Source of the DNA: JAAFIP01 sp043774625 | Lineage (GTDB): Bacteria; Pseudomonadota; Gammaproteobacteria; Burkholderiales; Burkholderiaceae_C | Assembly (NCBI GenBank): GCA_043774625.1 | Contig: JAYVTG010000096.1 | Span: forward strand, 1-64,000 | Reading direction: 5' to 3' | Length of the DNA: 64,000 bases | Shown: positions 8,496 through 17,814 of the stretch, piece after piece | How positions within the stretch are numbered: position 1 is the stretch's first letter | How the letters are laid out: each line of letters opens with the position of its first letter | The notes under the pieces: generated by a model | What the model was told of the DNA's origin: nothing | Database searches by the model: none | The model's input: the letters and a program-made list of their open reading frames with translations, nothing else | Program-made: the position numbers and the translations under genes

Positions 8496-9722
8496 TTATT
8501 TCACCAGTTGATTCAGTTCAATGATCGGCATCAGCACGGCCAGCACAATGAGCAGGACGACGATACCCATGGCAACAATAAGCAAAGGCTCCAAAATGGT
8601 GGCCAGTGCGATGGCGCGGCGTTGCACTTCGGTGCCCAACTGGTTGGCAGCGCGTTGCAGCATGACGGGCAAGGTGCCAGTCTGTTCGCCCAAGCGCGCA
8701 AACATGGCCAGCAGGCCAGGGAAGCGCTTCTTTTGTGCCAGCGCGCTGGCCAGTGGTGCACCTTCACGCACCATGATGAGTGCGTCTTGCGCATCGGCGC
8801 GCAACACGCGGTTGTTCAGCGTGTCTGCTGCAGCTTGCAAGGCTTTCAAAATGGGTACACCGGCTCCCGCCAGCATGGCCAGGGTGGATGCAAAGCGCGC
8901 CGCGTTGTAGCCGCGTGCCAGCTTGCCCAGCACGGGCAGCTTGAGCCAGGCCGTGTCCATCTGCAAGCGAATATGCGGAATTTTGCGTGCATAGACCACC
9001 CCAAAAGCGCCCAGCACCAGGACGATGGACATCAGCCAGCCCCAGTTGCGCACCCCACCACTGATCGCCATCATGATTTGTGTGAGGATGGGCAAGGCCT
9101 TTTTGCTGCCTGAAAATACATTGGCCACTTGCGGCACCACATAGCCGACCAAAAACAGCACGATGACAATAGCCACGCACGTCACGATGGCCGGGTACAA
9201 GGCTGCGCCAACCAGCTTGGCCTTGAGGTTTTGGCGTTCTTCCAGATCGTTGGCCAGATGTTCCAGCACGACACCCAGATTGCCCGACGCTTCGCCCGCA
9301 CCGACTACAGCACAATAAATATCGTCAAACTCTTTGGGGTGTTGGCTCAGTGCCTTGGCAAACGTGCTGCCCGCGTTGACCTCGGCACGCAGCGATGCAA
9401 TCAGGTTGCGCTGCTTTTCTTCTTCGGCTTCGTCAGCCAGGGCAGTCAGGGCGCGTTCGATCGGTAAACCTGCAGCCACCAAACCGGCAATCTGGCGCGT
9501 CCACACGGCTAGCATGGTGCTGCTAAACACGCGGCCACCCCACAGCGTGATGTTCAGGCCGCCAGATTTTCCGTTGGCACCAGAGGCTACGGTGTCTACC
9601 GCAATCGGCACCAGGGCTTGCGCGCGCAGCATGCCGCGTGCGGCTTTGGCGGTGTCGGCCTCGATCACACCTCTGCGGCTAGTGCCTTGGGCGTCCAGGG
9701 CTTCAAATTGGTAGGCAGGCAT
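8496..9722 (-). CDS. gspF: Type II secretion inner-membrane platform protein GspF
   Basis: A 408-residue polytopic protein with two T2SSF domains (roughly residues 70-195 and 270-400) and three membrane segments, the last being a long hydrophobic run near the C-terminus. It forms the inner-membrane platform that couples the GspE ATPase to pseudopilus assembly. MPAYQFEALDAQG at the N-terminus is typical. It lies 29 bases after gspE and directly before the 5'-nucleotidase gene. Confidence 0.95.
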   Translation of the reverse strand: MPAYQFEALDAQGTSRRGVIEADTAKAARGMLRAQALVPIAVDTVASGANGKSGGLNITLWGGRVFSSTMLAVWTRQIAGLVAAGLPIERALTALADEAEEEKQRNLIASLRAEVNAGSTFAKALSQHPKEFDDIYCAVVGAGEASGNLGVVLEHLANDLEERQNLKAKLVGAALYPAIVTCVAIVIVLFLVGYVVPQVANVFSGSKKALPILTQIMMAISGGVRNWGWLMSIVLVLGAFGVVYARKIPHIRLQMDTAWLKLPVLGKLARGYNAARFASTLAMLAGAGVPILKALQAAADTLNNRVLRADAQDALIMVREGAPLASALAQKKRFPGLLAMFARLGEQTGTLPVMLQRAANQLGTEVQRRAIALATILEPLLIVAMGIVVLLIVLAVLMPIIELNQLVK

Positions 9723-9751
9723 GGTGGGTCTTTAATCGCGTTTCATGGCTT

Positions 9752-11140
9752 CTAATCGCGCGTCACGCGCACCACTTCTTCACGGCTGGTAATGCCTTGT
9801 GTAATCAATCGCTCGCCGTCATCGCGCATCAGGGTCATGCCAGCGGCAAGTGCCTTGGCGCGAATGTCGGCTTCTGAGGCGCGATTGTGGATTTGCGCTC
9901 GAATTTCTTCGTTGCTGGTGAGCAATTCAAACACGCCCGTGCGACCTTGGTAGCCAGTCAGATTGCAGTGTTGGCAACCCACGCCTTTGCAATGCGTGCA
10001 CAGCTTGCGCACCAGGCGTTGCGCTAAAACACCCAGTAGCGATGAGCTAAGCAAAAACGGCTCCACCCCCATGTCGATCAGGCGGTTGACGGCGCTGGCC
10101 GCATCATTGGTGTGCAGTGTGGCTAAAACCAGGTGGCCGGTCAACGACGCTTGAATGGCGATTTGCGCCGTTTCAAAATCACGAATCTCGCCAATCATGA
10201 TCACGTCCGGGTCTTGCCGCAAAATCGCACGCAGGGCCTTGGCAAAAGTCAGGTCGATCTTGGCATTCACCTGCGTTTGGCCTACACCCGATAGTTCGTA
10301 TTCAATCGGGTCTTCTACTGTCATGATATTGGTTTGTGCAGCGTCCAACTTGCCTAATGCAGCATACAGCGTGGTGGTTTTGCCTGAACCCGTGGGGCCC
10401 GTCACCAAAACGATACCGTGGGGCTGGGCAATCAGGTGTTCAAACTGTTGAAGCACCAGGCCTTGCATGCCCACCGATGGCAGGCTCAGCTTGCTTTCGG
10501 ATTTATCCAGCAAACGCAGCACGGCCCGCTCGCCATGCGCGCTGGGCAGGGTGCTCACGCGCACATCTACCGCGCGGGTGCCAATGCGCAGGCTGATTCG
10601 TCCGTCTTGCGGCAAACGCTTTTCAGATATATCCAGCTCCGCCATGATTTTCAGGCGCGATATCAATGCAGCGTGCAGGGCGCGATTGGGTTGCACCACT
10701 TCGCGCAATGCGCCATCTACGCGAAAGCGCACGGCGCTGTGCCGCTCATACGGTTCAATGTGAATATCACTTGCGCCGTCACGTGCGGCTTGTGTCAACA
10801 GCGCGTTGAGCATGCGGATGATGGGCGCATCGTCGCTGGTTTCTAGCAGGTCTTCTACCGCGGGCAGTTCTTGCATCATGCGCGTGAGGTCAGCGTCAGA
10901 CTGCACCTCGCTTACTACAGTCGCAGCGCTTGACTCTGATTGCGAATAGGCAGCGCTGGTTCTTTGCAGTAATGCATCAGAAGCTATAGATTCGATAGCG
11001 CAATACGGATATTTTCGCAACACTTCAGCCACAGCACTGCGCGGCGTAGCCGGATGCATCCACAGCGTTAATTGCTCGTCATCGTCTTGCAGCAGCAGCT
11101 GCTGGGTGCGAGCGTAGGCGTAGGGCAGGGGGTATTTCAC
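9752..11140 (-). CDS. gspE: Type II secretion ATPase GspE
   Basis: A 462-residue cytoplasmic ATPase that powers pseudopilus extension. It has the Walker A motif GPTGSGKTTT, the Asp box VEDPIEYEL, Walker B VIMIGEIRDFETAQIA, the His box TGHLVLATLHTNDA, and the tetracysteine zinc motif CTHCKGVGCQHC. I chose a GTG at 11140, 19 bases after the gspD stop and with AGGA upstream; an in-frame ATG at 11293 would overlap gspD by about 130 bases and adds a basic stretch without homology. The N1E domain is short, as in other Burkholderiales. Confidence 0.92.
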   Translation of the reverse strand: MKYPLPYAYARTQQLLLQDDDEQLTLWMHPATPRSAVAEVLRKYPYCAIESIASDALLQRTSAAYSQSESSAATVVSEVQSDADLTRMMQELPAVEDLLETSDDAPIIRMLNALLTQAARDGASDIHIEPYERHSAVRFRVDGALREVVQPNRALHAALISRLKIMAELDISEKRLPQDGRISLRIGTRAVDVRVSTLPSAHGERAVLRLLDKSESKLSLPSVGMQGLVLQQFEHLIAQPHGIVLVTGPTGSGKTTTLYAALGKLDAAQTNIMTVEDPIEYELSGVGQTQVNAKIDLTFAKALRAILRQDPDVIMIGEIRDFETAQIAIQASLTGHLVLATLHTNDAASAVNRLIDMGVEPFLLSSSLLGVLAQRLVRKLCTHCKGVGCQHCNLTGYQGRTGVFELLTSNEEIRAQIHNRASEADIRAKALAAGMTLMRDDGERLITQGITSREEVVRVTRD

Positions 11141-11159
11141 GGTTCGGTGTCCTGCGGCT

Positions 11160-13328
11160 TTACGGTTTGACTTGCGCAGGAGGGCTGGTGGAAGGCGCTG
11201 CATTTTTGATGGGGGCTTGCGGCGGCAACACGGGTGCTTCGTTGATGTTGAGCACACTGTTGGGTACGGGCTGCGCGTCTTTTTGGCCTGCACGCATCAG
11301 GTCGTAGCGGTCTAGTGACAAGGCTTCGGTTTGGCCGCTGTCGCGCACGACCACCGGGCGAATAAACACCATCAGATTGGTTTTATTGCGTTCACGCGTT
11401 TGGTTCTTGAACAGGTTGCCAAAAAATGGAACATCGCCCAAACCCGGTACTTTTTGCTGGTTGCCTGTGTAGCTGTCCTCAATCAATCCGCCAATGACGA
11501 CGATGGAGCCATCATCGACCAATACATTGGAATCAATCGAGCGCTTCTTGGTGATAAGGCCAGAGCCCGTGTCAGACTCCACGCTGGACACTTCCTGAAA
11601 AATTTGCATCTTGATGGAGCCGTTTTCGCTGATCTGGGGCTTGACCCGCAATGTAATACCCACGTCCTTGCGTTCGATGGTCTGGAACGGGTTGGCTGCC
11701 CCGTTATTGCCCGAGCTGGCGTTGGTGAACTGGCCCGTCACAAAGGGCACGTTTCTGCCAATCACGATTTTGGCTTCTTCGTTGTCAATGGTGAGCAGGT
11801 TAGGGGTACTCAATATATTGGTGTCGCCGTTGGCTTGCAGAAAATTAGCTACAAAACCCAAGGTGTATTTGCCTGCGATTCGAGGCAAGATGCCCAGGTT
11901 GAAACCTTGCCCCAGTTTCGCAGCCTCTGGGCTTTTGTTGGCGATAGCAATCGTGTTGTTAATGATGTTGTTCGCACCAAAATTAGTGCCCGCAACCACT
12001 CCCGTGCCGCCTCCGCTACTACTGAGCAGACCCTGCCACTGAATGCCAAAGTCAGCCTTGTTGTTGGCATTCACTTCCACAATCAAACTCTCGATAAATA
12101 CCTGTGCACGGCGTGAGTCGAGCCTGTCGATAACAGCGCGCAATTGCCGATACTGCGGCTCTGGCGCGGTGATGATGAGTGCATTGAGCGCAGGATCGGC
12201 CTGAATTTGACCACCTGTGCTAGGCCCGGCAGACGCTTGCACGGGCGCAGTGGCTGCACCGCCTGGTGCGCCCGCAGGCAAGGCCGCTGTAGGCGCAGCG
12301 CTTGCGCCGCCACCGCCAGCCCCCCCGCGCGAGTCACCCGCAATCGCCGCGCGCAGCGTAGTTGCCAGTTTGACCGCATCGGCATTTTTCAGATACACCA
12401 CATAGATATTGCCTGCATCGCCGTTGCCAGAACTTGCAGCGCCGCGCGCGCTGGGCTGGTCCAGTTTGTCGATGAGCGACTTGATCAAATTCACCCGCGC
12501 CGGGTTGGATGCGCGGATGATCACCGAGTTGCTGCGCGACTCGGGAAGAATGGCGGTTTTGAAAGCCGTGTCGGCCTGGCCTGCGCCGCCGCCGGGGCCA
12601 GAGCTGGAGTCGCTCAGGCGGATCAGCAAAGGCACCAGGTCAGCGGCCAGCGCGTGCTTGAGGGGGATGACTTCCAGATCAGAGGCATTGGACACGTCCA
12701 GCGCGGCGATGATGCGTGCCATGCGTTGCAGGTTGTCGGCATAGTCGGTAATCACCAGCGAGTTGTTGCCGGGGTTGACGTTGATGGTGTTGTTCGGGCT
12801 GATGAGCGGGCGCAAAATGGGAACCAGATTGTTGGCCGTCTCGTAGTTCAGGCGAAAGATTTGCGTGAGGATCTGGTTGCCACCGCTTTTGGATTCACTG
12901 GTGGTTACCGTGCCGCCTTGCAACTTGGCGTCGGCCTCGGGCACGATTTTGGTAATGCCAGCCGATTCGACCACGGCAAATCCTTGCAGACGCAGTGCCG
13001 TCAGAAACTGGTTATAGGCTGCGCTGGCAGACATGGGCTTGTCATTGCTCAGGTTCATCGTGCCTTTGACGCGCGGGTCCACCACGATGTTGCGCCCCGT
13101 CATCACGCCCATGGTGCGGGCGACTTCGGCAATTTCTGCATTCACAAAGTTCAAGGTCACGCCGCCAGCGTCGCGGCTCAGGCCTGGCGCGGTTTGTGCC
13201 CAGGATAAACCATGAAAACCACCAGAAGCCAGCGTCAATACTGCGCAAGCAGCTATTGAAATAATAGCGCGTGGGAATTTTACTTGCTCAGCATGGGGTG
13301 ACAAGGGGTGCAGGTGCAGAGTTTTCAT
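11160..13328 (-). CDS. gspD: Type II secretion secretin GspD
   Basis: A 722-residue outer-membrane secretin. It has a signal peptide (residues 1-45), an N0 domain (VTLNFVNAEIAEVARTMG), N1-N3 repeats with a Gly/Ala-rich insertion around residues 340-375, and the secretin core with VPGLGDVPFFGNLFK and the C-terminal NLMVFIRPVVVRD. Part of the signal peptide, AIISIAACAVLTLA at residues 21-34, is encoded by a copy of the dispersed 42-bp element read on its reverse strand. The gene follows gspN by 7 bases. Confidence 0.95.
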   Translation of the reverse strand: MKTLHLHPLSPHAEQVKFPRAIISIAACAVLTLASGGFHGLSWAQTAPGLSRDAGGVTLNFVNAEIAEVARTMGVMTGRNIVVDPRVKGTMNLSNDKPMSASAAYNQFLTALRLQGFAVVESAGITKIVPEADAKLQGGTVTTSESKSGGNQILTQIFRLNYETANNLVPILRPLISPNNTINVNPGNNSLVITDYADNLQRMARIIAALDVSNASDLEVIPLKHALAADLVPLLIRLSDSSSGPGGGAGQADTAFKTAILPESRSNSVIIRASNPARVNLIKSLIDKLDQPSARGAASSGNGDAGNIYVVYLKNADAVKLATTLRAAIAGDSRGGAGGGGASAAPTAALPAGAPGGAATAPVQASAGPSTGGQIQADPALNALIITAPEPQYRQLRAVIDRLDSRRAQVFIESLIVEVNANNKADFGIQWQGLLSSSGGGTGVVAGTNFGANNIINNTIAIANKSPEAAKLGQGFNLGILPRIAGKYTLGFVANFLQANGDTNILSTPNLLTIDNEEAKIVIGRNVPFVTGQFTNASSGNNGAANPFQTIERKDVGITLRVKPQISENGSIKMQIFQEVSSVESDTGSGLITKKRSIDSNVLVDDGSIVVIGGLIEDSYTGNQQKVPGLGDVPFFGNLFKNQTRERNKTNLMVFIRPVVVRDSGQTEALSLDRYDLMRAGQKDAQPVPNSVLNINEAPVLPPQAPIKNAAPSTSPPAQVKP
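13228..13269 (+). repeat. Dispersed 42-bp element inside gspD
   Basis: Plus strand GCCAGCGTCAATACTGCGCA then AGCAGCTATTGAAATAATAGCG. The host gene is on the minus strand, so it reads the reverse complement, giving the hydrophobic peptide AIISIAACAVLTLA of the signal sequence. This is the only clear genic copy that is antisense to the element. Confidence 0.85.
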
Positions 13329-13335
13329 ATGTTGT

Positions 13336-14190
13336 TTATCCCAGTGAAATCATCGAACGTGTACCGTTTCGCCTGCCGATGATATTGAGTAAATTACCTA
13401 AAGCTTCTTCGCGGTCGGGCGCAGCCATGGCTTCGCCTGAAAATCTCAGGCGTGAGCCTACCCATTGGCCGTTGCCGCTTAGTTGCAGCGCACCTTGCAG
13501 TGTTTGTAATTGCACGCTGGGGGCGTTGCCCCCCGCCAGGCTTAAACGGTAGTCACCAAGCGGTCGCAGGGTCGAGAGGCGCGACGATATATTGGTCATG
13601 TCCAGCGTGGCGCCGCCGCTGAGCTGGGCGCGGCCTTCGATCCAGTCCACGCTCAGCGTGTCGCTGGACACATTGAGTTGGCCCTGGGGTTCCATGGTGT
13701 TCCAAGGGGTGCCCAGGCCAGAGAGCAAGGCCGCGTTCAGTTGCAAGCGCAGCCCTTGCACATTGACTTGCGCACCGCCCCAGTGCGGCGTAATGTGTAG
13801 CAAGGTGGGTTGCGGGCTGCAGCACAAGGCTTGCAACTGCATCTTGGCACCAGTCAGGCTGGGGCGTAGCGTCCATTGCACTCGGTCGGCCAGCAAGGCC
13901 GCGTCGCGGCTGTCGGCACCGCCGGTCATTAGCAGGCGGGCCGAGCCCGTCCACAGCGTGCCGCGTGTTTCAACCAATTGCACCTGGCTGCTGCTGGCGC
14001 GTTGCAACGCATAGCCCAACCAGGCAGCAGGTGCAAAAAATACCAGTGCACCCAGTAAACCCAACACGCCGCCTAACCAGGCCCAAGCCTTGAAGGACGG
14101 TGCATTGCCCGCAGATCGAGGCAGCGGCCTGCGCAATGGTCGCGCTGGCAGGCGCGAGAAGCTGGAAGGGGTTTTGTGAAACAGGGCCAT
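13336..14190 (-). CDS. gspN: Type II secretion protein GspN
   Basis: A 284-residue GspN family protein with one N-terminal membrane segment (residues about 33-58, WLGGVLGLLGALVFFAPAAWLG) and a periplasmic domain. Family traits include SSSQVQLVETRGTLWTGSARL and LPLGDYRLSL-like segments. GspN is an accessory inner-membrane component found in some type II systems. Before it is a basic, Arg/Pro-rich cytoplasmic tail. It lies between gspM and gspD in the operon. Confidence 0.88.
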   Translation of the reverse strand: MALFHKTPSSFSRLPARPLRRPLPRSAGNAPSFKAWAWLGGVLGLLGALVFFAPAAWLGYALQRASSSQVQLVETRGTLWTGSARLLMTGGADSRDAALLADRVQWTLRPSLTGAKMQLQALCCSPQPTLLHITPHWGGAQVNVQGLRLQLNAALLSGLGTPWNTMEPQGQLNVSSDTLSVDWIEGRAQLSGGATLDMTNISSRLSTLRPLGDYRLSLAGGNAPSVQLQTLQGALQLSGNGQWVGSRLRFSGEAMAAPDREEALGNLLNIIGRRNGTRSMISLG

Positions 14191-14203
14191 GGCTGCTTGT
14201 GCG

Positions 14204-14746
14204 TTATGGCTTGTTACCTGGCAAAGCCAGATTCAGCACACCGTCCCAGGCGGTGGCACTGGCGCTCACAGTGGCTGTGCCTGTGCTGGTCGCGGGGGTG
14301 GTGCCCACAGACGCCAAACTGACGCTGCGTGTGAGCTTGGCGTCTGTGGGCACCACGCGCGCGTTGGAGCGTGCCTGGCTGAGCCACAGAGCCAGCGCGT
14401 CGGCACTCACGCCTTTGAGGTTCAGCGTAGCGCGGCCATCGCTGGACGTGAGCGTAGCGCCAGCGCCCAGGCTTTGTTTGACGGTGCTTTCCAGGTTGCG
14501 CAGCGCTTCGTCTGGTCCTAGGGCGCGTTGTGACTTGAGCTGCGCTGCCTGCGCTGCCAGTGCCTGCATGGTCTGCAGTTGTTCGTCCAGTTGGCGGTGC
14601 GTAGCGGCGGCACTGCGCAAGGTGCTGATTGCTGGTGCAATGGCCAGCCACCAAATGAGTGCCAGCGCCACCACGCTGGCGCACAGCAGCACCAATCGGC
14701 GTTCGCGTTCGGCTAAAGCGTTAAACCATGCTTGCAGGGCTTTCAT
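14204..14746 (-). CDS. gspM: Type II secretion protein GspM
   Basis: A 180-residue bitopic inner-membrane protein: short cytoplasmic tail, membrane segment (LVLLCASVVALALIWWLAIA, about 19-38), coiled coil, then a ferredoxin-like periplasmic domain. It partners GspL. Its start overlaps the gspL stop by 4 bases (ATGA). The C-terminal part contains a perfect 20-bp inverted repeat at DNA level, so the segments VVPTDAKL and ASVGTTP come from opposite strands of the same word. This looks like a recent local rearrangement that kept the frame. Confidence 0.88.
   Translation of the reverse strand: MKALQAWFNALAERERRLVLLCASVVALALIWWLAIAPAISTLRSAAATHRQLDEQLQTMQALAAQAAQLKSQRALGPDEALRNLESTVKQSLGAGATLTSSDGRATLNLKGVSADALALWLSQARSNARVVPTDAKLTRSVSLASVGTTPATSTGTATVSASATAWDGVLNLALPGNKP
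14298..14356. repeat. Perfect 20-bp inverted repeat inside gspM
   Basis: GTGGTGCCCACAGACGCCAA at 14298-14317 is the exact reverse complement of 14337-14356, with a 19-base loop. It lies within the coding sequence and would make a very stable hairpin in the gspM message, so it may affect expression of the downstream operon. Confidence 0.9.
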
Positions 14747-16062
14747 TGCGGGCCTTTGGTATTGCTGGGGGCCACACGGTCGGTGACTTTGGCTTGCGAG
14801 ATGACGAGCCTGTCACCTTGCACTGTGGCACTGATGCCCGCAGCCTGTAGCTTGGGCATCAGGTCTGGTAGCTGGTCTGGCTTGATGCCGCTACCTTTGA
14901 TGCCCAGTTCACCCGCTATAAAATCAATAGCTGCTGGCGCACTGTTGGCGCTGGCAATAGCCGTATTTACGGTGGAATATCGGGCTAACAGCAGTTCCAT
15001 GTCGCGCCCGGTCAGCGCGCCGCTGGCTTGCGACAATGCCGCTACCTCGCGTTGCATTTGTACTGGCGCATCTACCACCACCTTAACTTGCGGGAAGGTT
15101 TGTGTGAGCAACTGTTGCACGCTGGTGCGCTTGTCTGCCAGGTTGGTTTTTTCTTTCCAGGCCCAGGCATTCAGGCCGACGATGTGGGCCACCAGCAGGG
15201 CAGCTATGCCCATGCGGGCGGGCCGCCACGCTGGCAGGGTGGCCAGGTCGCGTACGGTTGCCTGCAGCTTTTGTATCCAGCGTGCACTGCCCGCCACGCT
15301 CAGGTCAAACTGGGCCAGGTCGCAGCCTGCGGCTTGCGCCAGGTGCACTGCGTGCACGGCATGCTGGGCGCTAGACCTGATTTGCACGCGCGCATCGGGC
15401 AGCAGTTTGGCCACCAGGGCTTCGGCCACGGCCGCTACAGCAGGTTCGGCGCTGACATATTCTGCAACGCCCTCGCCGGGTGGCTGTAGCAGGACAGACG
15501 CCGCTTGGGCGGGTACATGGATCACGCCGTCTTCGTCACAAATGCACACACTGGCGTCGCCAGCATTGGTGTCTGCACTGCCACTGATATGAATGCTGCG
15601 CAGGGCGCTGCCAGGCTCTGCTGCGTGCAATTGTCCTGCGGCAGACCAGGGCATGCTTTGTGGCGCGATAGACACCACATGGTGCCCGGCAGCGCGAAAG
15701 TCTTGCAGCGCAGTTGCCAGCCAGGCTCTGTCACACGCTGCCACCCAGGCCTGGGTGCTGCCGTCGGCGCGGTTTTGCTGCCACAGGGCCAGGTGCAGGC
15801 GCTCGGTGTCGTCCAGCACCTGGTCTTCCATCAGGCCGTCCAGCACGGCGCGCACTTTGGTCTGCGGGGTGCCGCGAGACAGTTTGGGCAGGTTTGCCTT
15901 GTGCCATGACAGGGCTGCGGCGGGCACCAGCAGCGCGGTGCGTTCGCTTTTGGGCAGCAGGGCCAAGCTGGCTACGCCGTGCCTGCCCAGTGCAAAACCA
16001 GCGCTGGCTTGCGCGTAGGCAAGCTCTGGGTCATTGGCAGGCGACAGGGTGACGATAAGCAT
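14743..16062 (-). CDS. gspL: Type II secretion protein GspL
   Basis: A 439-residue inner-membrane protein with an actin-like cytoplasmic domain (1 to about 250), one membrane segment (MGIAALLVAHIVGLNAWAW, about 259-277) and a periplasmic domain. It recruits GspE through its cytoplasmic domain. Residues ASANSAPAAIDFIAG in the periplasmic region are encoded by a copy of the dispersed 42-bp element. It lies 44 bases after gspK and overlaps gspM. Confidence 0.9.
   Translation of the reverse strand: MLIVTLSPANDPELAYAQASAGFALGRHGVASLALLPKSERTALLVPAAALSWHKANLPKLSRGTPQTKVRAVLDGLMEDQVLDDTERLHLALWQQNRADGSTQAWVAACDRAWLATALQDFRAAGHHVVSIAPQSMPWSAAGQLHAAEPGSALRSIHISGSADTNAGDASVCICDEDGVIHVPAQAASVLLQPPGEGVAEYVSAEPAVAAVAEALVAKLLPDARVQIRSSAQHAVHAVHLAQAAGCDLAQFDLSVAGSARWIQKLQATVRDLATLPAWRPARMGIAALLVAHIVGLNAWAWKEKTNLADKRTSVQQLLTQTFPQVKVVVDAPVQMQREVAALSQASGALTGRDMELLLARYSTVNTAIASANSAPAAIDFIAGELGIKGSGIKPDQLPDLMPKLQAAGISATVQGDRLVISQAKVTDRVAPSNTKGPQ
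14915..14955 (-). repeat. Dispersed 42-bp element inside gspL
   Basis: The plus strand reads GCTATAAAATCAATAGCTGC then TGGCGCACTGTTGGCGCTGGC, the reverse complement form of the element. It is in frame with gspL on the element's sense strand, encoding ASANSAPAAIDFIAG. Confidence 0.7.
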
Positions 16063-16106
16063 AAAGGTGGGCGACGGTCAGTGGGGCAAATGAATGTGCA
16101 GAGGCT

Positions 16107-17153
16107 TCATTGTAGAGAGCCTTCAGGGCCCAGCTTTTTGGCGTTGGGGCCAAGCTTGAGCGGCAGGGCGGTGCGTTCACGCCAGATGGTGATGGGCGTA
16201 CTCACGCCGTTACGCTGCACCAAAGAGCGTTCTTGCACCACCAGCTCGTTCAATCGCAAGCGCCCGCGCACCTCAAAAAACTCGGTTTCGGTGCTCAGTG
16301 CACTCAAGTCGTAGGGCACCGCAGGGTTGCCAAGCACAGCAATTACTTCGCCCAGGTTGCGAAATGGGGTGCTTTGACGCCGCTCTACCAGCGCCTTGGC
16401 TTCGGCGATTTTCATGCTGGGCACCAGGGCATAGATCAATTCTGCCGAGGCCGTGTTGACGTTTAACTTGGTGTTGCGGGTAGGCAAGATTCGAATGTAA
16501 GGCGACAAGCGTTCCAAAGTAGCGCTGGACAGGCCTAGCCAGCCCAATTGCTCGGTGCGCTGGGGCAATAGGGGGGCAAAAGCCTGGTTCGCCGTCAAAT
16601 TGGCTGGGTTGGTGTCGGCTGCAAAACGCATATTGTTGGCAAATGATGTCAGCTCTGCGGGCTCCAGGTTCAGCAAATCAAACAGTTTTTCAAGGGCATC
16701 GAACGTGGGCTTATGGATGGTGTTGTTCTCTATCAAATTGTTGATATTGATGAAAGACTGGGCATCGGTGATTTGGCCCGACAAATACACCTCGGCATTT
16801 TCGTCTTCAGAAGACAAAACGCTGTTGTTCTTGTCAGAAGCCAAAAAACTGGACAAGCGCGACTCTTGCAGCGGCACGGCCCAGGGCTCGTTCAAACTGT
16901 CTACCTGGGTGGTGCGCTTGTCTTCTCGCAAAATGAGTTGCGCCCAGCCCAATGCCCCAATCAACAACCAGCCAGACTGCACGCGCTGCCGTTCAGCTGT
17001 TTCTACCTGGACGGCGCGCCACTGCTGCCAGGCGGCAGCCGCAGCAAAGCTGGCCACCAGGGTCACGGTCAACATGGCCAGCAGCAGGGCCGCGCCCGTT
17101 TGCTGGAACCTGGGGGAGCCCTTCATAGGCTTGGTAGCCTTCATTGGCCTCAT
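16107..17153 (-). CDS. gspK: Type II secretion minor pseudopilin GspK
   Basis: A 348-residue minor pseudopilin that caps the pseudopilus tip with GspI and GspJ. It has a prepilin-like N-terminus (QQTGAALLLAMLTVTLVASFAAAAAW) and the large GspK domain with helix-hairpin-helix-like segments (LNVNTASAELIYALVPSM). I chose ATG 17153 because it overlaps the gspJ stop (ATGA); a start at 17342 would add 63 residues read out of gspJ. The mature N-terminus would start after the QQTG processing site. Confidence 0.9.
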   Translation of the reverse strand: MRPMKATKPMKGSPRFQQTGAALLLAMLTVTLVASFAAAAAWQQWRAVQVETAERQRVQSGWLLIGALGWAQLILREDKRTTQVDSLNEPWAVPLQESRLSSFLASDKNNSVLSSEDENAEVYLSGQITDAQSFININNLIENNTIHKPTFDALEKLFDLLNLEPAELTSFANNMRFAADTNPANLTANQAFAPLLPQRTEQLGWLGLSSATLERLSPYIRILPTRNTKLNVNTASAELIYALVPSMKIAEAKALVERRQSTPFRNLGEVIAVLGNPAVPYDLSALSTETEFFEVRGRLRLNELVVQERSLVQRNGVSTPITIWRERTALPLKLGPNAKKLGPEGSLQ

Positions 17154-17806
17154 AGATTGGGCCGCATCCAGTCTTTGGTCAAACTGCCGCTCACCGGCTG
17201 GCCGCCAGACAGAGTAAGTACCAACCTCACGCCATCGGGCAAAGTCGCAGCGGGTGCCCCACCCGGTCCGGGCGCGGTAGCGCTGGCTGAACTGGACTGC
17301 GGATTGGTAAAGGCACCATTGCGCACGTAAAAAATTTGCCAATCGTCAATGCTGGCCACACTGGTTTCGCGCTCCCGGTCTTGCGTGCTGGGGTTTTGTG
17401 CCCAGCGCTGCACCTGGCTCCAGGCGGCGAGCAATTTGGCTCGTGTATCAATAGAGTCTGACTGCCAGCGCAGCCAGCGTGTTTGACCGTCTATGCTGCG
17501 TCTGGTCCAGCCCACTACACGTAAATCTGTAGCACCGTATTTACGCGTCATGCGCAGCACGCGGCCATCAAAGTCCAAAGCGTCCTGGTTGGGTATTTCA
17601 AGCACCTGGTCCAGGTCGGTCTGCCACTGCGCCAGCGCGGTAGAAATGGCAGCCACCTGGTCTGCACGCTGGCGGCTGGTAGCTTGCGCGCGCGCCATGC
17701 CGTCAACGCCGCGCCACGACATGCCCGCCAGCAAGGCCATGATGAAGAGCGCGACCAAAAGCTCAATCAGCGTAAAGCCTGCAGATGATGGTGGCGTGCG
17801 GCGCAT
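17150..17806 (-). CDS. gspJ: Type II secretion minor pseudopilin GspJ
   Basis: A 218-residue minor pseudopilin. The leader MRRTPPSSAG precedes the prepilin peptidase site G^FTLIELLVALFIMALLAG, followed by the GspJ domain. I chose ATG 17806, which has GGAG 12 bases upstream; the alternative is a GTG at 17824 overlapping gspI. The C-terminal half contains an unusual Ser/Ala/Pro/Gly-rich loop (SSSASATAPGPGGAPAATLP). Confidence 0.88.
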   Translation of the reverse strand: MRRTPPSSAGFTLIELLVALFIMALLAGMSWRGVDGMARAQATSRQRADQVAAISTALAQWQTDLDQVLEIPNQDALDFDGRVLRMTRKYGATDLRVVGWTRRSIDGQTRWLRWQSDSIDTRAKLLAAWSQVQRWAQNPSTQDRERETSVASIDDWQIFYVRNGAFTNPQSSSASATAPGPGGAPAATLPDGVRLVLTLSGGQPVSGSLTKDWMRPNL

Positions 17807-17814
17807 GGGTGCCA

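Noticed and set aside
10976..11018. Possible further copy of the dispersed element in gspE (AIESIASDALLQRT)
   Set aside because: It resembles the gspD copy at peptide level, but the DNA match is limited to GCTAT, ATAGCT and a few bases, so it is not counted.
12144..13208. Long open frame on the plus strand opposite gspD
   Set aside because: Arg/Cys/Ala-rich shadow of the secretin gene; no recognisable domain or ribosome site.
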